64,000 nucleotides of DNA from assembly GCF_008329985.2 (NCBI RefSeq), contig NZ_CP038437.2:4340001-4404000 (forward strand), read 5' to 3'. Shown here in pieces: positions 1 to 9,096 of this stretch. The DNA comes from Halomonas binhaiensis (GTDB taxonomy: Bacteria; Pseudomonadota; Gammaproteobacteria; Pseudomonadales; Halomonadaceae). Positions within the stretch are counted from its first letter, which is position 1, and the number at the start of each line of letters is the position of its first letter. The notes beneath the pieces are model-generated. The model was given only the letters and a program-made list of their open reading frames with translations. It made no database searches and was not told the origin of the DNA. The position numbers were made by a program, and so were the translations under genes.

Positions 1-543
1 ACTTGGCGTCCCTGCGATGCCACCGAGACAGCAGCGGCCTGGGGGGCGGCCATCAAGCGTCAATCCGGCCCCACCGCCTTGATCCTGTCGCGCCAGAACC
101 TGCCGCATCAGCCGCGCACCAAGCAGCAATTGGCCGACATCCAGCGCGGTGGTTATGTGCTCAAGCACGAAGCTGAAACGCACCAGGGTCAGCCGGAGCT
201 GATCCTGATTGCCACCGGTTCCGAAGTGGCCCTGGCCATGGACGCTGCAGCCGAACTGGAGAAGCAAGGTCGTGCAGTGCGCGTGGTATCCATGCCCAGC
301 ACCTACCGCTTCAGCGGCCAGGAAGCCGAGTACCGCGACAGCGTGTTGCCACCCAGCGTGACCAAGCGCATTGCCATCGAGGCAGGTCATGCCGACTTCT
401 GGTACAAGTTCGTCGGTCTGGAAGGCCGTATCATCGGCATGAGGAGCTTCGGTGAATCCGCTCCCGCGGGAGAACTGTTCAAGCACTTCGGCTTCACCGT
501 CGAGAACGTGCTCAAGCAAGCCAACGAGCTGCTGGAAGCCTGA
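1..543 (+). CDS. tkt: Transketolase, C-terminal part (5' end outside window)
   Basis: The reading frame is open from base 1 to the TGA at 541-543, giving the last 180 residues of a thiamine-diphosphate transketolase. It moves two-carbon units between sugar phosphates in the non-oxidative pentose phosphate pathway. The visible part begins in the end of the pyrimidine-binding domain (W-R-P-C-D-A-T-E-T) and runs through the C-terminal domain, with IATGSEV near the domain start and the family ending G-E-S-A-P-A-G-E-L. The gene continues to the left, so its start cannot be seen. Its position upstream of epd, pgk and fba matches the tkt-epd-pgk-fba grouping of pseudomonads, although three genes are inserted here. 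Confidence 0.95.
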   Translation, partial: TWRPCDATETAAAWGAAIKRQSGPTALILSRQNLPHQPRTKQQLADIQRGGYVLKHEAETHQGQPELILIATGSEVALAMDAAAELEKQGRAVRVVSMPSTYRFSGQEAEYRDSVLPPSVTKRIAIEAGHADFWYKFVGLEGRIIGMRSFGESAPAGELFKHFGFTVENVLKQANELLEA

Positions 544-570
544 TATCGAATACCTGCCTATGTGTTAGAT

Positions 571-604
571 AACAAGGGCGCGGCCAATCGGCCACGCCCT
601 TGTT
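571..604 (+). terminator. Intrinsic terminator after tkt
   Basis: A 15-bp stem with one mismatch (AACAAGGGCG...CGCCCTTGTT) closes on the loop AATC, 27 bases after the tkt stop codon. The following bases (GTTAGTT) are only moderately T-rich. It can also stop transcription arriving from the convergent class I aldolase gene. Confidence 0.75.
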
Positions 605-658
605 GTTAGTTCATAGTGTGTTAGCTCATGGAGTCTAGCCTATGCAGGCCCTCAACCA

Positions 659-1714
659 TCAAGCGATAGAAACATCCGGGGCCAGGTATACATCCTGAAT
701 GGCATTGAGCAGGGCCACGCCATCACGCATGGACTTCTGGAAGGCCTTGCGCCCAGAAATCAGCCCCATGCCGCCAGCACGCTTGTTGATGACCGCGGTG
801 CGCACTGCCTGGACCAGGTCGCCCTCGCCACTGGAAGCACCGCCGGAATTGATCAGCCCGGCGCGTCCCATGAAGGCGTTGGCTACCTGATAACGCGCCA
901 GGTCGATAGGATGGTCGCTGGTCAGCTCGGTGTAGACCTTGTCATGAGTATGGCCAAAGCCGATCGTGCGATAACCGCCGTTGGTTTCCGGCAACTTCTG
1001 CTTGACGATATCGGCCTTCAAGGTAGCTGCCAGATGCACGGCCTGACTGGTGAGATCCGACGCAAGATGATAGTCGGTGCCCTCATGCTTGAAGGCAGGG
1101 TTGCGCAGATAGGCCCACAGCACGGTCACCATGCCGAGTTCATGAGCACGCTCGAAGGCCGCGCTGATTTCCTCGATCTGGCGTCGACTTTCCGGCGAGC
1201 CAAAATAGATCGTCGCCCCCACTGCGACGCAGCCCATGTCAAACGCCTGATCGACCTCGGCAAAAAGCGTCTGGTCATACATTGCCGGGTAGGTCAGTGT
1301 CTCGTTGTGATTGAGCTTGAGCATCATCGGGATACGATGAGCGTAACGCCGCGCTACCGATGAGAGTACCCCCAGCGTCGACGCCACAGCATTGCAGCCA
1401 CCCTCGATGGCCAACTCAACGATATTGGCCGGATCAAAATAGGCGGGATTAGGGGCAAATGAGGCACCGGCTGAATGCTCGATCCCCTGATCCACAGGGA
1501 GAATACTGAGATATCCAGTGCCACCCAGGCGACCATGGTTGAACAACGCCTGCATGTTGCGCAGTACGACAGGTGAACGGTCGGAGTCCATCATCACCCG
1601 ATCGACGAAATCTGAACCAGGCAAGTGCAGGCTCTCCCTGGGAATGCCGCGGCACTCATGAGTCAACAGATCTTCAGCCTCGGCTCCCAGCCAACTGGCA
1701 ATATCGCTCATCAT
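659..1714 (-). CDS. fbaB: Fructose-bisphosphate aldolase, class I (DhnA/FbaB type)
   Basis: This 351-residue protein is a Schiff-base aldolase of the DhnA/FbaB (archaeal-type class I) family, which reversibly splits fructose 1,6-bisphosphate into DHAP and glyceraldehyde 3-phosphate without a metal. Family marks are L-P-V-D-Q-G-I-E-H (72-80), M-L-K-L-N-H (131-136) and A-D-I-V-K-Q-K-L-P (234-242). By family knowledge a lysine in the last motif (K238 or K240) forms the Schiff base. The gene starts with two adjacent ATG codons; the AGGGAGATAG ribosome site lies closer to the usual spacing for the second. It is alone on its strand and convergent with tkt. A class II aldolase lies 4 kb away, so the genome has both types. 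Confidence 0.93.
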   Translation of the reverse strand: MMSDIASWLGAEAEDLLTHECRGIPRESLHLPGSDFVDRVMMDSDRSPVVLRNMQALFNHGRLGGTGYLSILPVDQGIEHSAGASFAPNPAYFDPANIVELAIEGGCNAVASTLGVLSSVARRYAHRIPMMLKLNHNETLTYPAMYDQTLFAEVDQAFDMGCVAVGATIYFGSPESRRQIEEISAAFERAHELGMVTVLWAYLRNPAFKHEGTDYHLASDLTSQAVHLAATLKADIVKQKLPETNGGYRTIGFGHTHDKVYTELTSDHPIDLARYQVANAFMGRAGLINSGGASSGEGDLVQAVRTAVINKRAGGMGLISGRKAFQKSMRDGVALLNAIQDVYLAPDVSIA

Positions 1715-2020
1715 CTATCTCCCTATGGCTCCGGCGAGCTCAATGGCTCGGCCTGATAATGTCTGTTCTCGGCAATGCGTCATCGATAGCGGTAAACTCT
1801 GCATTTTCGTTTGGCTCAAGCCCTAGCCATCACAGGCCTTGACCACCGAATGCCGAGGTTCCGGACGACGCCTCTGTCGCCCTGTGCGGTAGATACACCT
1901 TCACAGCGTAGCGGATGACGCTCTATCGAGAGAGTGGCAACAGATCTGGACCCCACAAGGCAGTAAAACGTTCATTCAACTTGATACTCACCACAAACAG
2001 TTGATCAACGAGGACTCGCA
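1715..2020. other. Divergent spacer between fbaB and cidA
   Basis: This 306-base spacer must hold the promoters of both divergent genes. The only clear feature is a perfect 10-bp palindrome, GTTGATCAAC (2000-2009), directly before the cidA ribosome site (GAGGA). No convincing -35/-10 pair was found on either strand, and no LysR regulator gene, often found next to cid/lrg operons, is present. Confidence 0.5.
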
Positions 2021-2473
2021 ATGCAGTTCCTGCACGGATTCCTGTGGCTGATAGCGTTCTGGCTGATCGGCAGTCTGCTGGTACAACTCGGCCATCTGCC
2101 CCTTTCCCCTGGCGTCATCGGACTGGTGCTGCTGACGCTGTACTTTGTTGCCCGTGGCCGGGTGCATGGCACCATCGCCAGTGCCTCACAACCGCTGATC
2201 ATGATGCTCGCCATGCTGATCATGCCGGGCGTCGTGGGGGTTTTCCAAGTACTGGACCAGATCAGTGAATATTGGCTGGCGGTCATGATGTCACTGGTCC
2301 TTGGCACCTTGCTGAGTGTCGCCAGTACCCTTTGGCTGATACGCCGACTACTGCCACACACCTCGGAGCCCCGACACGCAGCCCTTCTTCAAGACGACAT
2401 CCCCCTTCAAGACGAAACTCCCCTTCGAGCAGAGGGCGCATCCAGGACAGGTTCTCAGGGAGAACGCCCATGA
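2021..2473 (+). CDS. cidA: CidA/LrgA family holin-like membrane protein
   Basis: This 150-residue inner-membrane protein has about four hydrophobic helices in its first 110 residues and the family core L-P-L-S-P-G-V-I-G-L (residues 26-35). CidA/LrgA proteins are small holin-like pores. They are linked to control of murein hydrolases and, in several bacteria, to export or uptake of small carboxylates around overflow metabolism. The tail (about 110-150) is acidic and proline-rich, longer than in most homologues. The start is set by GAGGA seven bases upstream. Its stop overlaps the start of the next gene (ATGA), so the two are translationally coupled. The exact role here is not shown by the sequence. 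Confidence 0.85.
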   Translation: MQFLHGFLWLIAFWLIGSLLVQLGHLPLSPGVIGLVLLTLYFVARGRVHGTIASASQPLIMMLAMLIMPGVVGVFQVLDQISEYWLAVMMSLVLGTLLSVASTLWLIRRLLPHTSEPRHAALLQDDIPLQDETPLRAEGASRTGSQGERP

Positions 2474-3177
2474 GCCACGACTTCACCCACTGGCTACAGC
2501 AACCATTGTTTTCCATTGCGTTGTCGATAGGTGCCTACCTGACAGGCCTTAGGATCTTCCAGCGTCTCGGCAACCCTGGCTGGTGCCCGCCGGTACTGAT
2601 CGGTGCCCTGCTGGTCGCGCTGCTGCTATGGCTACTGGGCATCCCTTATGCTTCCTATCAACAGGGTGCCGAGTGGCTGATGTTGCTGTTGGGTCCTGCC
2701 ACCGTGGGGTTGGCTGTTCCGCTATATCAGCAGATACATCATATCCGTGCACTGTGCCTTCCCTTGTTGGTTTGCCTGCCGGTCGCCTCGGCGCTGGCCG
2801 CCTTCTATGCGATTGTCATCGCGTGGGCGCTGGGCGCTCCACCTCAACTGCTCGCATCTCTAGCCCCCAAGTCCGTTACTGCACCCATTGCCATGGGCAT
2901 CACCTCGACCCTGGGCGGATCCATCCCGATCCTGATGGGCAGCCTGCTGATCACAGGCGTCGCTGCCACGACCTTTGTCACTCTGCTAGGCCGCTGGATG
3001 CGCATCGATGATCAGCGTCTGCTGGGGCTGGCCCTCGGTATCAACGGCCACGCCATCGGGACTGTCCGCGCCTTCGAGATCGGCCCGACTGCCGGCGCCT
3101 TCGCTTCGCTGGGAATGACGCTCACCGGAATACTGACGGCGCTGATGCTGCCACTGGCCTGGTACCTCGCCACCTGA
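2470..3177 (+). CDS. cidB: LrgB/CidB family membrane protein
   Basis: The partner of the upstream CidA protein: 235 residues, strongly hydrophobic, with the LrgB signatures L-A-P-K-S-V-T-A-P-I-A-M-G-I (about 126-139) and N-G-H-A-I-G-T-V-R-A (about 198-207). The ATG overlaps the cidA stop codon by four bases, and the AGGGAGAA ribosome site lies inside cidA. Together the pair forms a CidAB/LrgAB-type membrane system for murein hydrolase control or carboxylate transport. Placement next to lower-glycolysis genes fits a link to carbon overflow, which is inference only. Confidence 0.88.
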   Translation: MSHDFTHWLQQPLFSIALSIGAYLTGLRIFQRLGNPGWCPPVLIGALLVALLLWLLGIPYASYQQGAEWLMLLLGPATVGLAVPLYQQIHHIRALCLPLLVCLPVASALAAFYAIVIAWALGAPPQLLASLAPKSVTAPIAMGITSTLGGSIPILMGSLLITGVAATTFVTLLGRWMRIDDQRLLGLALGINGHAIGTVRAFEIGPTAGAFASLGMTLTGILTALMLPLAWYLAT

Positions 3178-3197
3178 CAGCCAGTAAAGATTCAGCC

Positions 3198-3232
3198 CAG
3201 ATACATTCCGCCATCCTCAGATACATTCTGCC
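3198..3232. repeat. 15-bp direct repeat in cidB-epd spacer
   Basis: CAGATACATTCCGCC (3198-3212) recurs as CAGATACATTCTGCC (3218-3232), one base different, with a five-base gap. It is one of many short spacer repeats in this window. Confidence 0.8.
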
Positions 3233-3323
3233 TATCGTTGAGGACAGCATGCAGGGCGACGTCACGGTAAAGTTGAGATAGACTTTTGCGCCTGAATACC
3301 TCGACCGAGAGATCACGGAGCCC

Positions 3324-4349
3324 ATGCCTCAACGCATCGCTATCAACGGTTACGGCCGAATCGGCCAGTGCGTCCTGCGCGCACTGATCGAGCGGGGTGA
3401 TCTCGACCTTGAGGTGGTCGCGCTCAACGAGCTCTCCGGTATCGACACCATTGCCTACCTGACCCGTTACGACACTACCCATGGCCGCTTCCCTGGCCAT
3501 GTCACCAATGACGCCGATCATCTGGTCATCAACGGCAAGCGCATCCGGGTCCTGTCCGAAGCTGACCCCGATCGTCTGCCCTGGAGAGAGCTTGGCGTCG
3601 ACCTGGTACTGGAGTGCTCCGGTAGCTTCAAGGATCGCATGACGGCAGAACGCCACCTGGCAGCAGGTGCCAGGCGCCTGCTGTTTTCCCAGCCTGCCGA
3701 AAGCGATGTGGACGCCACCATCGTCAGCGGAATCAATGATGCTGACCTGCACGCCGATGCCCGCATCATTTCTGCAGCTTCATGCACTACAAACTGCCTG
3801 GTGCCGGTTCTCACCGTGCTCGACGAGGCGCTGAGCATCGAGCATGGTGTCACGACCACCATTCACTCGGCCATGAACGATCAGCCGGTGATCGATGCCT
3901 ATCACCAGACAGACCTGCGTCTGACGCGCTCGGCCATGCAATCCATCGTGCCGGTGGACACTGGCCTGGCCCTGGGCATCAACCGCTTGATGCCGCACCT
4001 TGCTGAACGTTTCGAGTGTCTGCACATGCGAGTGCCGACAATCAACGTATCGGCCATGGACATGTCGATCTGCGTCAGACGCGATACCAGTGCCAAGCAA
4101 GTCAATCGCCTGCTGCACGAAGCAAGCGAGTCCCGGCTTTCCGGACTGCTCGGCTTTGCCGACGAACCCACAGCCTCGATCGACTTCAACCACGACCCAC
4201 GCTCCGGTATCGTAGATGCCACTCAAACTCGGGTGGCCGGAGGTCGCCTGATCAAGCTGCTTTGCTGGTTTGACAACGAATGGGGCTTTGCCAATCGCAT
4301 GCTCGACGTCGCCAGCAACATTGCCGCTCTGGACGCCGCTACGGCCTGA
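3324..4349 (+). CDS. epd: D-erythrose-4-phosphate dehydrogenase
   Basis: A 341-residue NAD-dependent dehydrogenase of the GAPDH superfamily. The Rossmann start A-I-N-G-Y-G-R-I-G is at residues 6-14, the catalytic Cys154 lies in A-S-C-T-T-N-C, and His181 in T-I-H-S-A-M-N-D-Q. Three points favour Epd (erythrose-4-phosphate to 4-phosphoerythronate, pyridoxal phosphate route) over glycolytic GAPDH: the stretches K/R-Y-D-T-T-H-G-R-F, V-I-D-A-Y-H and D-F-N-H-D-P-R-S-G-I-V-D are Epd-like, and the gene sits directly before pgk, as epd does in E. coli. Some GAPDH activity is possible. It is spaced 42 bases from pgk and probably cotranscribed with it. Confidence 0.88.
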   Translation: MPQRIAINGYGRIGQCVLRALIERGDLDLEVVALNELSGIDTIAYLTRYDTTHGRFPGHVTNDADHLVINGKRIRVLSEADPDRLPWRELGVDLVLECSGSFKDRMTAERHLAAGARRLLFSQPAESDVDATIVSGINDADLHADARIISAASCTTNCLVPVLTVLDEALSIEHGVTTTIHSAMNDQPVIDAYHQTDLRLTRSAMQSIVPVDTGLALGINRLMPHLAERFECLHMRVPTINVSAMDMSICVRRDTSAKQVNRLLHEASESRLSGLLGFADEPTASIDFNHDPRSGIVDATQTRVAGGRLIKLLCWFDNEWGFANRMLDVASNIAALDAATA

Positions 4350-4391
4350 TGACCTGATACACCCCAAGCTTCTCAGACGAGGATCTGCTGA

Positions 4392-5558
4392 ATGAATGTG
4401 CACAAGATGACCGACCTGAACCTCCAGGGTCAGCGAGTACTGATCCGCGAGGATCTCAATGTACCCATCAAGCACGGCCAGGTAACCAGCGATGCCCGCC
4501 TGCGCGCCAGCTTGCCAACCATCAAGGCAGCCCGTGATGCCGGGGCCAAGGTGCTGTTGATGAGCCATTTGGGTCGCCCCACCGAAGGCGAGCCTGCCGA
4601 AGAATTCAGCCTGGCCCCGGTAGCCGACTACCTGAGCGAGCTGCTGGGCAGCCCGGTACGCTTGGTCAGCGACTATCTGGAACAGGCGCCGAGCCTGCAA
4701 GATGGCGAAGTGGTATTGCTCGAGAATGTGCGCTACAACGTCGGCGAAAAGAAGGATGATGAAGCGCTGGCCAAACGCTACGCCTCCTTGTGCGACATCT
4801 ATGTGATGGATGCCTTTGGTACCGCCCACCGTGCCCAGGCCTCTACCCATGGTGTGGCCCGTTTTGCCCCCACGGCCTGTGCCGGCCCACTGCTCGCAGC
4901 AGAGCTGGAGGCCCTGGAAAAGGCACTGGCCAATCCTAGGCGTCCGATGACCGCCATCGTTGGTGGCTCCAAGGTGTCGACCAAGCTGGATGTGCTCAAT
5001 GCCTTGTCCGAGAAATGCGACCAGTTGATCGTAGGCGGTGGCATCGCCAATACCTTCATTGCCGCAGCCGGATATAACGTCGGCAAATCCCTTTATGAAG
5101 CCGACCTGGTTGACCAGGCCAAGGCGCTGATGGCCAAGGTCGAGATTCCGCTGCCGACGGATGTCGTGGTAGCTACCGAGTTCTCTGACTCGGCTGAAGC
5201 GATCACCAAGCCGGTCGACCAGGTGAACGACGACGAGATGATTCTCGATATCGGACCGGACACTGCCTCCAGGCTTGGCGCCATGCTGCAAGATGCCGGT
5301 ACCATTCTGTGGAATGGCCCCGTGGGCGTGTTCGAAATCGATCAGTTCGGCGGGGGCACCGAGGAACTGTCACGAGCCATTGCGAAAAGCGCTGCCTTCT
5401 CCATCGCCGGTGGCGGTGACACCCTGGCAGCCATCGACAAGTACGGCATCGCAGAACAAGTGTCTTACATCTCTACTGGTGGCGGAGCCTTCCTTGAGTA
5501 CGTCGAAGGCAAGGAACTGCCAGCCGTGGCCGCTCTGGAAGCAGCCGCTGGAGCATAA
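4392..5558 (+). CDS. pgk: Phosphoglycerate kinase
   Basis: Phosphoglycerate kinase of 388 residues, the usual bacterial length. It transfers the phosphate of 1,3-bisphosphoglycerate to ADP in glycolysis and runs in reverse in gluconeogenesis. The N-terminal substrate motif R-E-D-L-N-V-P is near residue 20, S-H-L-G-R-P follows near residue 57, and the nucleotide-binding glycine loop A-G-G-G-D-T is near 340. GAGGAT lies ahead of the ATG. It stands between epd and the class II aldolase gene in the classical order. Confidence 0.97.
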   Translation: MNVHKMTDLNLQGQRVLIREDLNVPIKHGQVTSDARLRASLPTIKAARDAGAKVLLMSHLGRPTEGEPAEEFSLAPVADYLSELLGSPVRLVSDYLEQAPSLQDGEVVLLENVRYNVGEKKDDEALAKRYASLCDIYVMDAFGTAHRAQASTHGVARFAPTACAGPLLAAELEALEKALANPRRPMTAIVGGSKVSTKLDVLNALSEKCDQLIVGGGIANTFIAAAGYNVGKSLYEADLVDQAKALMAKVEIPLPTDVVVATEFSDSAEAITKPVDQVNDDEMILDIGPDTASRLGAMLQDAGTILWNGPVGVFEIDQFGGGTEELSRAIAKSAAFSIAGGGDTLAAIDKYGIAEQVSYISTGGGAFLEYVEGKELPAVAALEAAAGA

Positions 5559-5617
5559 TTCAACACAATTCCGCTCCATGACGCAGGCGAACCCGCGAAG
5601 ATCAAACCCAATAGCCC

Positions 5618-5637
5618 GGTGCACCACAGAGTGCACC
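5618..5637 (+). terminator. Weak hairpin between pgk and fba
   Basis: A perfect 7-bp stem, GGTGCAC/GTGCACC, encloses six bases and is followed by CTTCCATTTCTT. It may attenuate or process the message between pgk and the downstream aldolase gene. Confidence 0.4.
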
Positions 5638-5667
5638 CTTCCATTTCTTCAGTAAAAGGTATACCCC

Positions 5668-6732
5668 ATGGCACTTGTCAGCATGCGCCAACTGCTGGAT
5701 CACGCCGCTGAGCACGGTTACGGCGTTCCGGCCTTCAATGTCAACAACCTGGAGCAGGTCCGCGCCATCATGGAAGCGGCTGATGCCACCGACTCGCCGG
5801 TTATCCTGCAGGCTTCTGCCGGCGCGCGTAAATATGCCGGTGCGCCCTTCCTGCGCCACCTGATCCTGGCGGCTACCGAAGAATTCCCGCATATCCCGGT
5901 GGTCATGCACCAGGATCACGGTACCAGCCCTGCCGTATGCCAGCGTTCTATCCAACTGGGCTTTTCCTCGGTGATGATGGACGGTTCCCTTGGCGAAGAC
6001 GGCAAGACCCCGACTGACTATGACTACAATGTCGATGTCACCCGCCGCACCGTTGACATGGCACATGCCTGTGGCGTCTCCGTAGAAGGCGAACTGGGCT
6101 GCCTGGGCAGCCTCGAAACTGGCATGGCCGGGGAAGAAGATGGCATTGGTGCCGAAGGCAAGCTGGAGCATGACCAGCTGCTGACTGACCCGGAAGAAGC
6201 TGCCGATTTCGTCAAGGCAACGGGCGTTGATGCCCTGGCCATCGCTATCGGCACCAGCCACGGCGCCTACAAGTTCACTCGTCCGCCGACAGGTGACACG
6301 CTCTCCATCCAGCGTATCAAGGAAATCCACGCCCGCATCCCGGACACTCACCTGGTCATGCATGGTTCTTCCAGCGTGCCTCAGGAATGGCTTGCCGTGA
6401 TCAATGAGTTCGGCGGCGCCATCCCCGAGACCTATGGTGTTCCGGTGGAAGAGATCGTCGAAGGTATCAAGCATGGCGTGCGCAAGGTCAATATCGACAC
6501 CGACCTGCGCCTGGCCTCAACCGGTGCGGTACGCCGTTTCCTGGCCGAAAACCCTGCCGAATTCGATCCCCGCAAGTACCTGGCACTGACCACCAAGGCC
6601 ATGAAGGAAGTCTGCATGGCCCGTTACGAGGCCTTCGGTACTGCTGGCAATGCCAGCAAGATCAAGCCGATCAACCTGGAAGCCATGTTCCAGCGCTACG
6701 CCACTGGCGAGCTGGATCCCAAGGTCCGCTAA
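5668..6732 (+). CDS. fba: Fructose-bisphosphate aldolase, class II (Calvin-cycle subtype)
   Basis: A 354-residue zinc-dependent aldolase. The motif H-Q-D-H-G (81-85) carries the catalytic Asp83 and the zinc ligand His84. Further family marks are S-V-E-G-E-L-G (about 137-143), the zinc-ligand region L-V-M-H-G-S-S-S and the phosphate-binding K-V-N-I-D-T-D near the C terminus. The sequence resembles the long class II form found next to pgk in proteobacteria (Calvin-cycle subtype), not the E. coli FbaA form. It closes the epd-pgk-fba group and duplicates the reaction of the class I aldolase at 659-1714. Confidence 0.95.
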   Translation: MALVSMRQLLDHAAEHGYGVPAFNVNNLEQVRAIMEAADATDSPVILQASAGARKYAGAPFLRHLILAATEEFPHIPVVMHQDHGTSPAVCQRSIQLGFSSVMMDGSLGEDGKTPTDYDYNVDVTRRTVDMAHACGVSVEGELGCLGSLETGMAGEEDGIGAEGKLEHDQLLTDPEEAADFVKATGVDALAIAIGTSHGAYKFTRPPTGDTLSIQRIKEIHARIPDTHLVMHGSSSVPQEWLAVINEFGGAIPETYGVPVEEIVEGIKHGVRKVNIDTDLRLASTGAVRRFLAENPAEFDPRKYLALTTKAMKEVCMARYEAFGTAGNASKIKPINLEAMFQRYATGELDPKVR

Positions 6733-7075
6733 CGCACCATGACAGGAAGTGCTGCTTCAGGCAGTGTTTCCCTGGTGATCGATATGCCTCGGCGAGTAGC
6801 CGAGGCATATCCATATGCAGCACAGGGAATATCAGGGGGAAGCACAGAAAGCACGAGGCAACGGATCGATGTCATAAAGCGAACATTCGTGTCGACTCCT
6901 TGTACCCCCACTGCAAGCCCCGCCAATCATGCATTTCAGGTATGAGTGGTGTGAAATGCCGACACTGCAAAAACACTGTTCAAAAATTATGGTTTTCGGC
7001 TTCGAACCCAGGCAGAATCCAAAAAAATCTGCAACACTGTTCGATAACTCCTGAATTACCTAGCGAGGTCCCAGC
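6733..7075. other. Spacer downstream of fba, upstream of HAD gene
   Basis: These 343 bases hold a perfect hairpin (6781-6811) and, further right, an AT-rich part ahead of the HAD phosphatase gene. There the 10-mer AACACTGTTC occurs twice in the same orientation (6972-6981 and 7033-7042), a possible pair of regulator sites. No reading frame here looks real. Confidence 0.5.
6781..6811 (+). terminator. Hairpin after fba
   Basis: A perfect 13-bp stem, GATATGCCTCGGC/GCCGAGGCATATC, closes on the loop GAGTA, 48 bases after the fba stop. There is no T-tract, so it may be a 3'-end stabiliser rather than a classical terminator. Confidence 0.6.
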
Positions 7076-7762
7076 ATGTCTCGCCCTCTCTGCCTATTGT
7101 TCGACTGTGACGGTACTCTGGTCGATAGTGAACCGCTACTCGCCACCGAAATGGCGACGAGCCTGACCGCTGCAGGCTTGCCGTTTCGCGCAGAGGACTA
7201 CATGGGAGGATTTCGTGGAGCCCGCTTCCGCCATATCGTGGCAGAGCTCGAAGCCCAGTACGGCAAGGTTGATCCAGACCATCTCGAGTCCCTGGAAACC
7301 ACCATGCGTGCCAACCTGAATCACCGCCTGGCGACCGATCTTGTCCCTATTGCCGGTGCCCCCGAGGCCTTGGCGGCATTATCCAGCTTTCCCATGGGCG
7401 TGGTCTCCAACGGTCCCGAGAACAAGGTACGCACATCGCTCAATACCGTGGGCCTGAGCGAGACATTCGGCAACAGCCTCTTCAGCGGCTACACGGCCAA
7501 CTGCTGGAAGCCCGATCCCTGCCTCTACCTGCATGCTGCCAGCATCATGGGCTTTGCTGCCGAAGACTGCATCGCCATTGATGATGCCATCGTCGGCGTC
7601 CAGGCAGCCCTGGCTGCCGGCATGACAGTGGTCCACCTCAATCGTTTCCCTGATGCTGAGGAAACGCCTGAAGGCGCTCACATGATCACCAGCATGTACC
7701 AGTTACCTACGGTGATCGGTCGCCTGCGCAAGGAACGTGAACGCCGCGTCGCTCATGCCTGA
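7076..7762 (+). CDS. HAD-IA phosphatase, YieH-like
   Basis: A 228-residue haloacid-dehalogenase phosphatase. The nucleophile motif D-C-D-G-T has Asp10 and Asp12, V-V-S-N-G-P follows near 111-116, W-K-P-D-P near 144, and the metal-binding I-D-D near 169. The combination S-N-G-P-x-N-K, L-F-S-G-Y and W-K-P-D-P resembles E. coli YieH, a 6-phosphogluconate phosphatase. A sugar-acid phosphate substrate would suit the KDG cassette that follows. The stop codon lies inside a heptamer tandem repeat. A paralogue with about half of its residues identical lies at 14407-15105. Confidence 0.85.
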   Translation: MSRPLCLLFDCDGTLVDSEPLLATEMATSLTAAGLPFRAEDYMGGFRGARFRHIVAELEAQYGKVDPDHLESLETTMRANLNHRLATDLVPIAGAPEALAALSSFPMGVVSNGPENKVRTSLNTVGLSETFGNSLFSGYTANCWKPDPCLYLHAASIMGFAAEDCIAIDDAIVGVQAALAAGMTVVHLNRFPDAEETPEGAHMITSMYQLPTVIGRLRKERERRVAHA

Positions 7763-7824
7763 TGACTGATGACTGATGACTGATGACTGATGACTGATGA
7801 CTGATGACTGATGACTGATGACTG
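7759..7824. repeat. Heptamer tandem repeat CTGATGA, about 9.4 copies
   Basis: The unit CTGATGA repeats without error over 66 bases and begins at the last codon of the HAD gene, whose TGA is part of the first unit. Because seven is not a multiple of three, every forward frame meets stop codons. It is probably a slippage-prone microsatellite. Confidence 0.97.
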
Positions 7825-7930
7825 CATCGGCACGACACCCTGCATCATGACGCGGACCGCTTCGCTCCTCATCATTATTTGATCTCCGCTACGTGAAAGC
7901 TCTCTATACCTTTGTCTAGTGAGTGTTCTC

Positions 7931-7985
7931 TTGCTGCAAGCACGCTTCATCCTTATGCTGTGGCAAAAATGGGAACGTTCCCATT
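7931..7985 (+). promoter_or_regulatory. Promoter and palindromic operator of the LacI-type gene
   Basis: AATGGGAACGTTCCCATT (7968-7985) is a perfect 18-bp palindrome with a central CG, the form typical of LacI-family operators. A possible promoter, TTGCTG, 17 bases, TATGCT (7931-7959), lies just upstream, so bound protein would block transcript start. It is 60 bases before the regulator gene and suggests autoregulation. Confidence 0.75.
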
Positions 7986-8014
7986 CACATGTTCTCATAT
8001 CCGCCACTGCAATC

Positions 8015-8042
8015 AGCAGTGATCAGACAGCAGTGATCAGAC
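8015..8042. repeat. 14-bp perfect tandem duplication before the LacI-type gene
   Basis: AGCAGTGATCAGAC occurs twice head to tail and ends three bases before the ATG at 8046. It occupies the place where a ribosome-binding site would be, and no purine-rich site is visible. Confidence 0.95.
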
Positions 8043-8045
8043 AAC

Positions 8046-9068
8046 ATGCCTCAGCCACCAAGACGCGCCACGATTCTCGAAGTTGCCCATGAAGCAGGCG
8101 TTTCCAAGACCAGTGTTTCTCGTTATTACAGCGGGGAAAGAGAGCGGTTGTCGGAAACCATGCGTGAGCGCATCGTCTCAGCAGCCGAGCGCCTGGGCTA
8201 CCAGCCCAACCCGATGGCACGAGGGCTTAAAGGGGGACCATCCGGGCTGGTCGGCATGTTGGTCGCAGATATCCGCAATCCGTTCTCCGTTGCCATCATG
8301 CATGGTGTTGAACAGGCCTGCCGCCAGGCTGGACTGTCGTTGATGGTATGCAATAGCGACAACGACCCGAACCAGGAAAAAGCCCAGCTCGCCTTGCTGT
8401 CTTCCTATCGCATTGAAGGTCTGGTGGTGAATGCCGCAGGACGTCACAGCGAGGCACTGCACTCCCTTGCCCAGAGTGGTACTCCACTGGTGCTGCTGGA
8501 TCGTACTCTGAGTGATGTCAATGCCGACCAGGTCGGTTTGGATAATGCTGCGGCAGTGGATATGGCTCTCGATCACCTGGTCGAGCGTGGATACGGCCGA
8601 GTGCTGTTCATTACAGAACCTCCGTCCCTGGCCAGCTCCCGTCAGGCCAGGCTTGAACGCTTCCAGGCTCGCTGTGCAGCACTTAAATTGCCGGCCAACA
8701 CTCTGATCACCGAGGTCACAACCCCCCGGCATATCGAACAGGCACTGAAGGAGTTTCATCGCACCCGAGGCCCTCGCCCCGCCATTCTGTGTGCCAATGG
8801 CCAGATCACCCAGGCTGTCATCCGCAGCGTGAAAGTGCTGGGTCTCGCTGTGGGGGAAATCGGCGTCCTCGGTATTGACGAGCTGGACTGGTGCGACCTT
8901 ACCGACCCCGGCATTACCACTCTGGCCCAGCCTACCGATGCCATCGGCAAGGCGGCCATAGACTGTCTTCGCCAACGCCAGACAGGTAGCGGCGATCCGC
9001 CCAGAAGCCACCTTTTCCTGCCTCGACTCATTGCTCGGGGTTCGACCCAGCCACCATTGCTTGCTTGA
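8046..9068 (+). CDS. LacI-family regulator, KdgR/PtxS-like
   Basis: A 340-residue LacI-type repressor. Residues 8-27 form the helix-turn-helix (T-I-L-E-V-A-H-E-A-G-V-S-K-T-S-V-S-R), the hinge lies near 50-60, and a periplasmic-binding-like effector domain follows, ending with G-I-T-T-L-A-Q-P-T. The C-terminal half resembles the ketogluconate regulators PtxS and KdgR. The start is fixed because the helix-turn-helix begins a few residues later, yet no clear Shine-Dalgarno sequence precedes it. The palindrome at 7968-7985 is its likely operator. It probably controls the KDG kinase and reductase genes downstream in answer to a sugar acid such as 2-keto-3-deoxygluconate or ketogluconate. Confidence 0.85.
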   Translation: MPQPPRRATILEVAHEAGVSKTSVSRYYSGERERLSETMRERIVSAAERLGYQPNPMARGLKGGPSGLVGMLVADIRNPFSVAIMHGVEQACRQAGLSLMVCNSDNDPNQEKAQLALLSSYRIEGLVVNAAGRHSEALHSLAQSGTPLVLLDRTLSDVNADQVGLDNAAAVDMALDHLVERGYGRVLFITEPPSLASSRQARLERFQARCAALKLPANTLITEVTTPRHIEQALKEFHRTRGPRPAILCANGQITQAVIRSVKVLGLAVGEIGVLGIDELDWCDLTDPGITTLAQPTDAIGKAAIDCLRQRQTGSGDPPRSHLFLPRLIARGSTQPPLLA

Positions 9069-9096
9069 TGCGCAGTCACTTTTTCAGGACACCACG

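Noticed and set aside
3780..5291. 503-codon open frame opposite epd and pgk
   Set aside because: It lies wholly antisense to two well-recognised genes, has low-complexity composition and matches no family; it is a shadow of biased codon use.
7759..7824. CRISPR array
   Set aside because: Units are contiguous heptamers without spacers, and no cas gene is near; the same holds for 42421-42481.
7753..8007. Minus-strand frame through the heptamer repeat encoding S-V-I-S-H-Q repeats
   Set aside because: The repeat is open on this strand by chance; there is no ribosome site and no recognisable protein.
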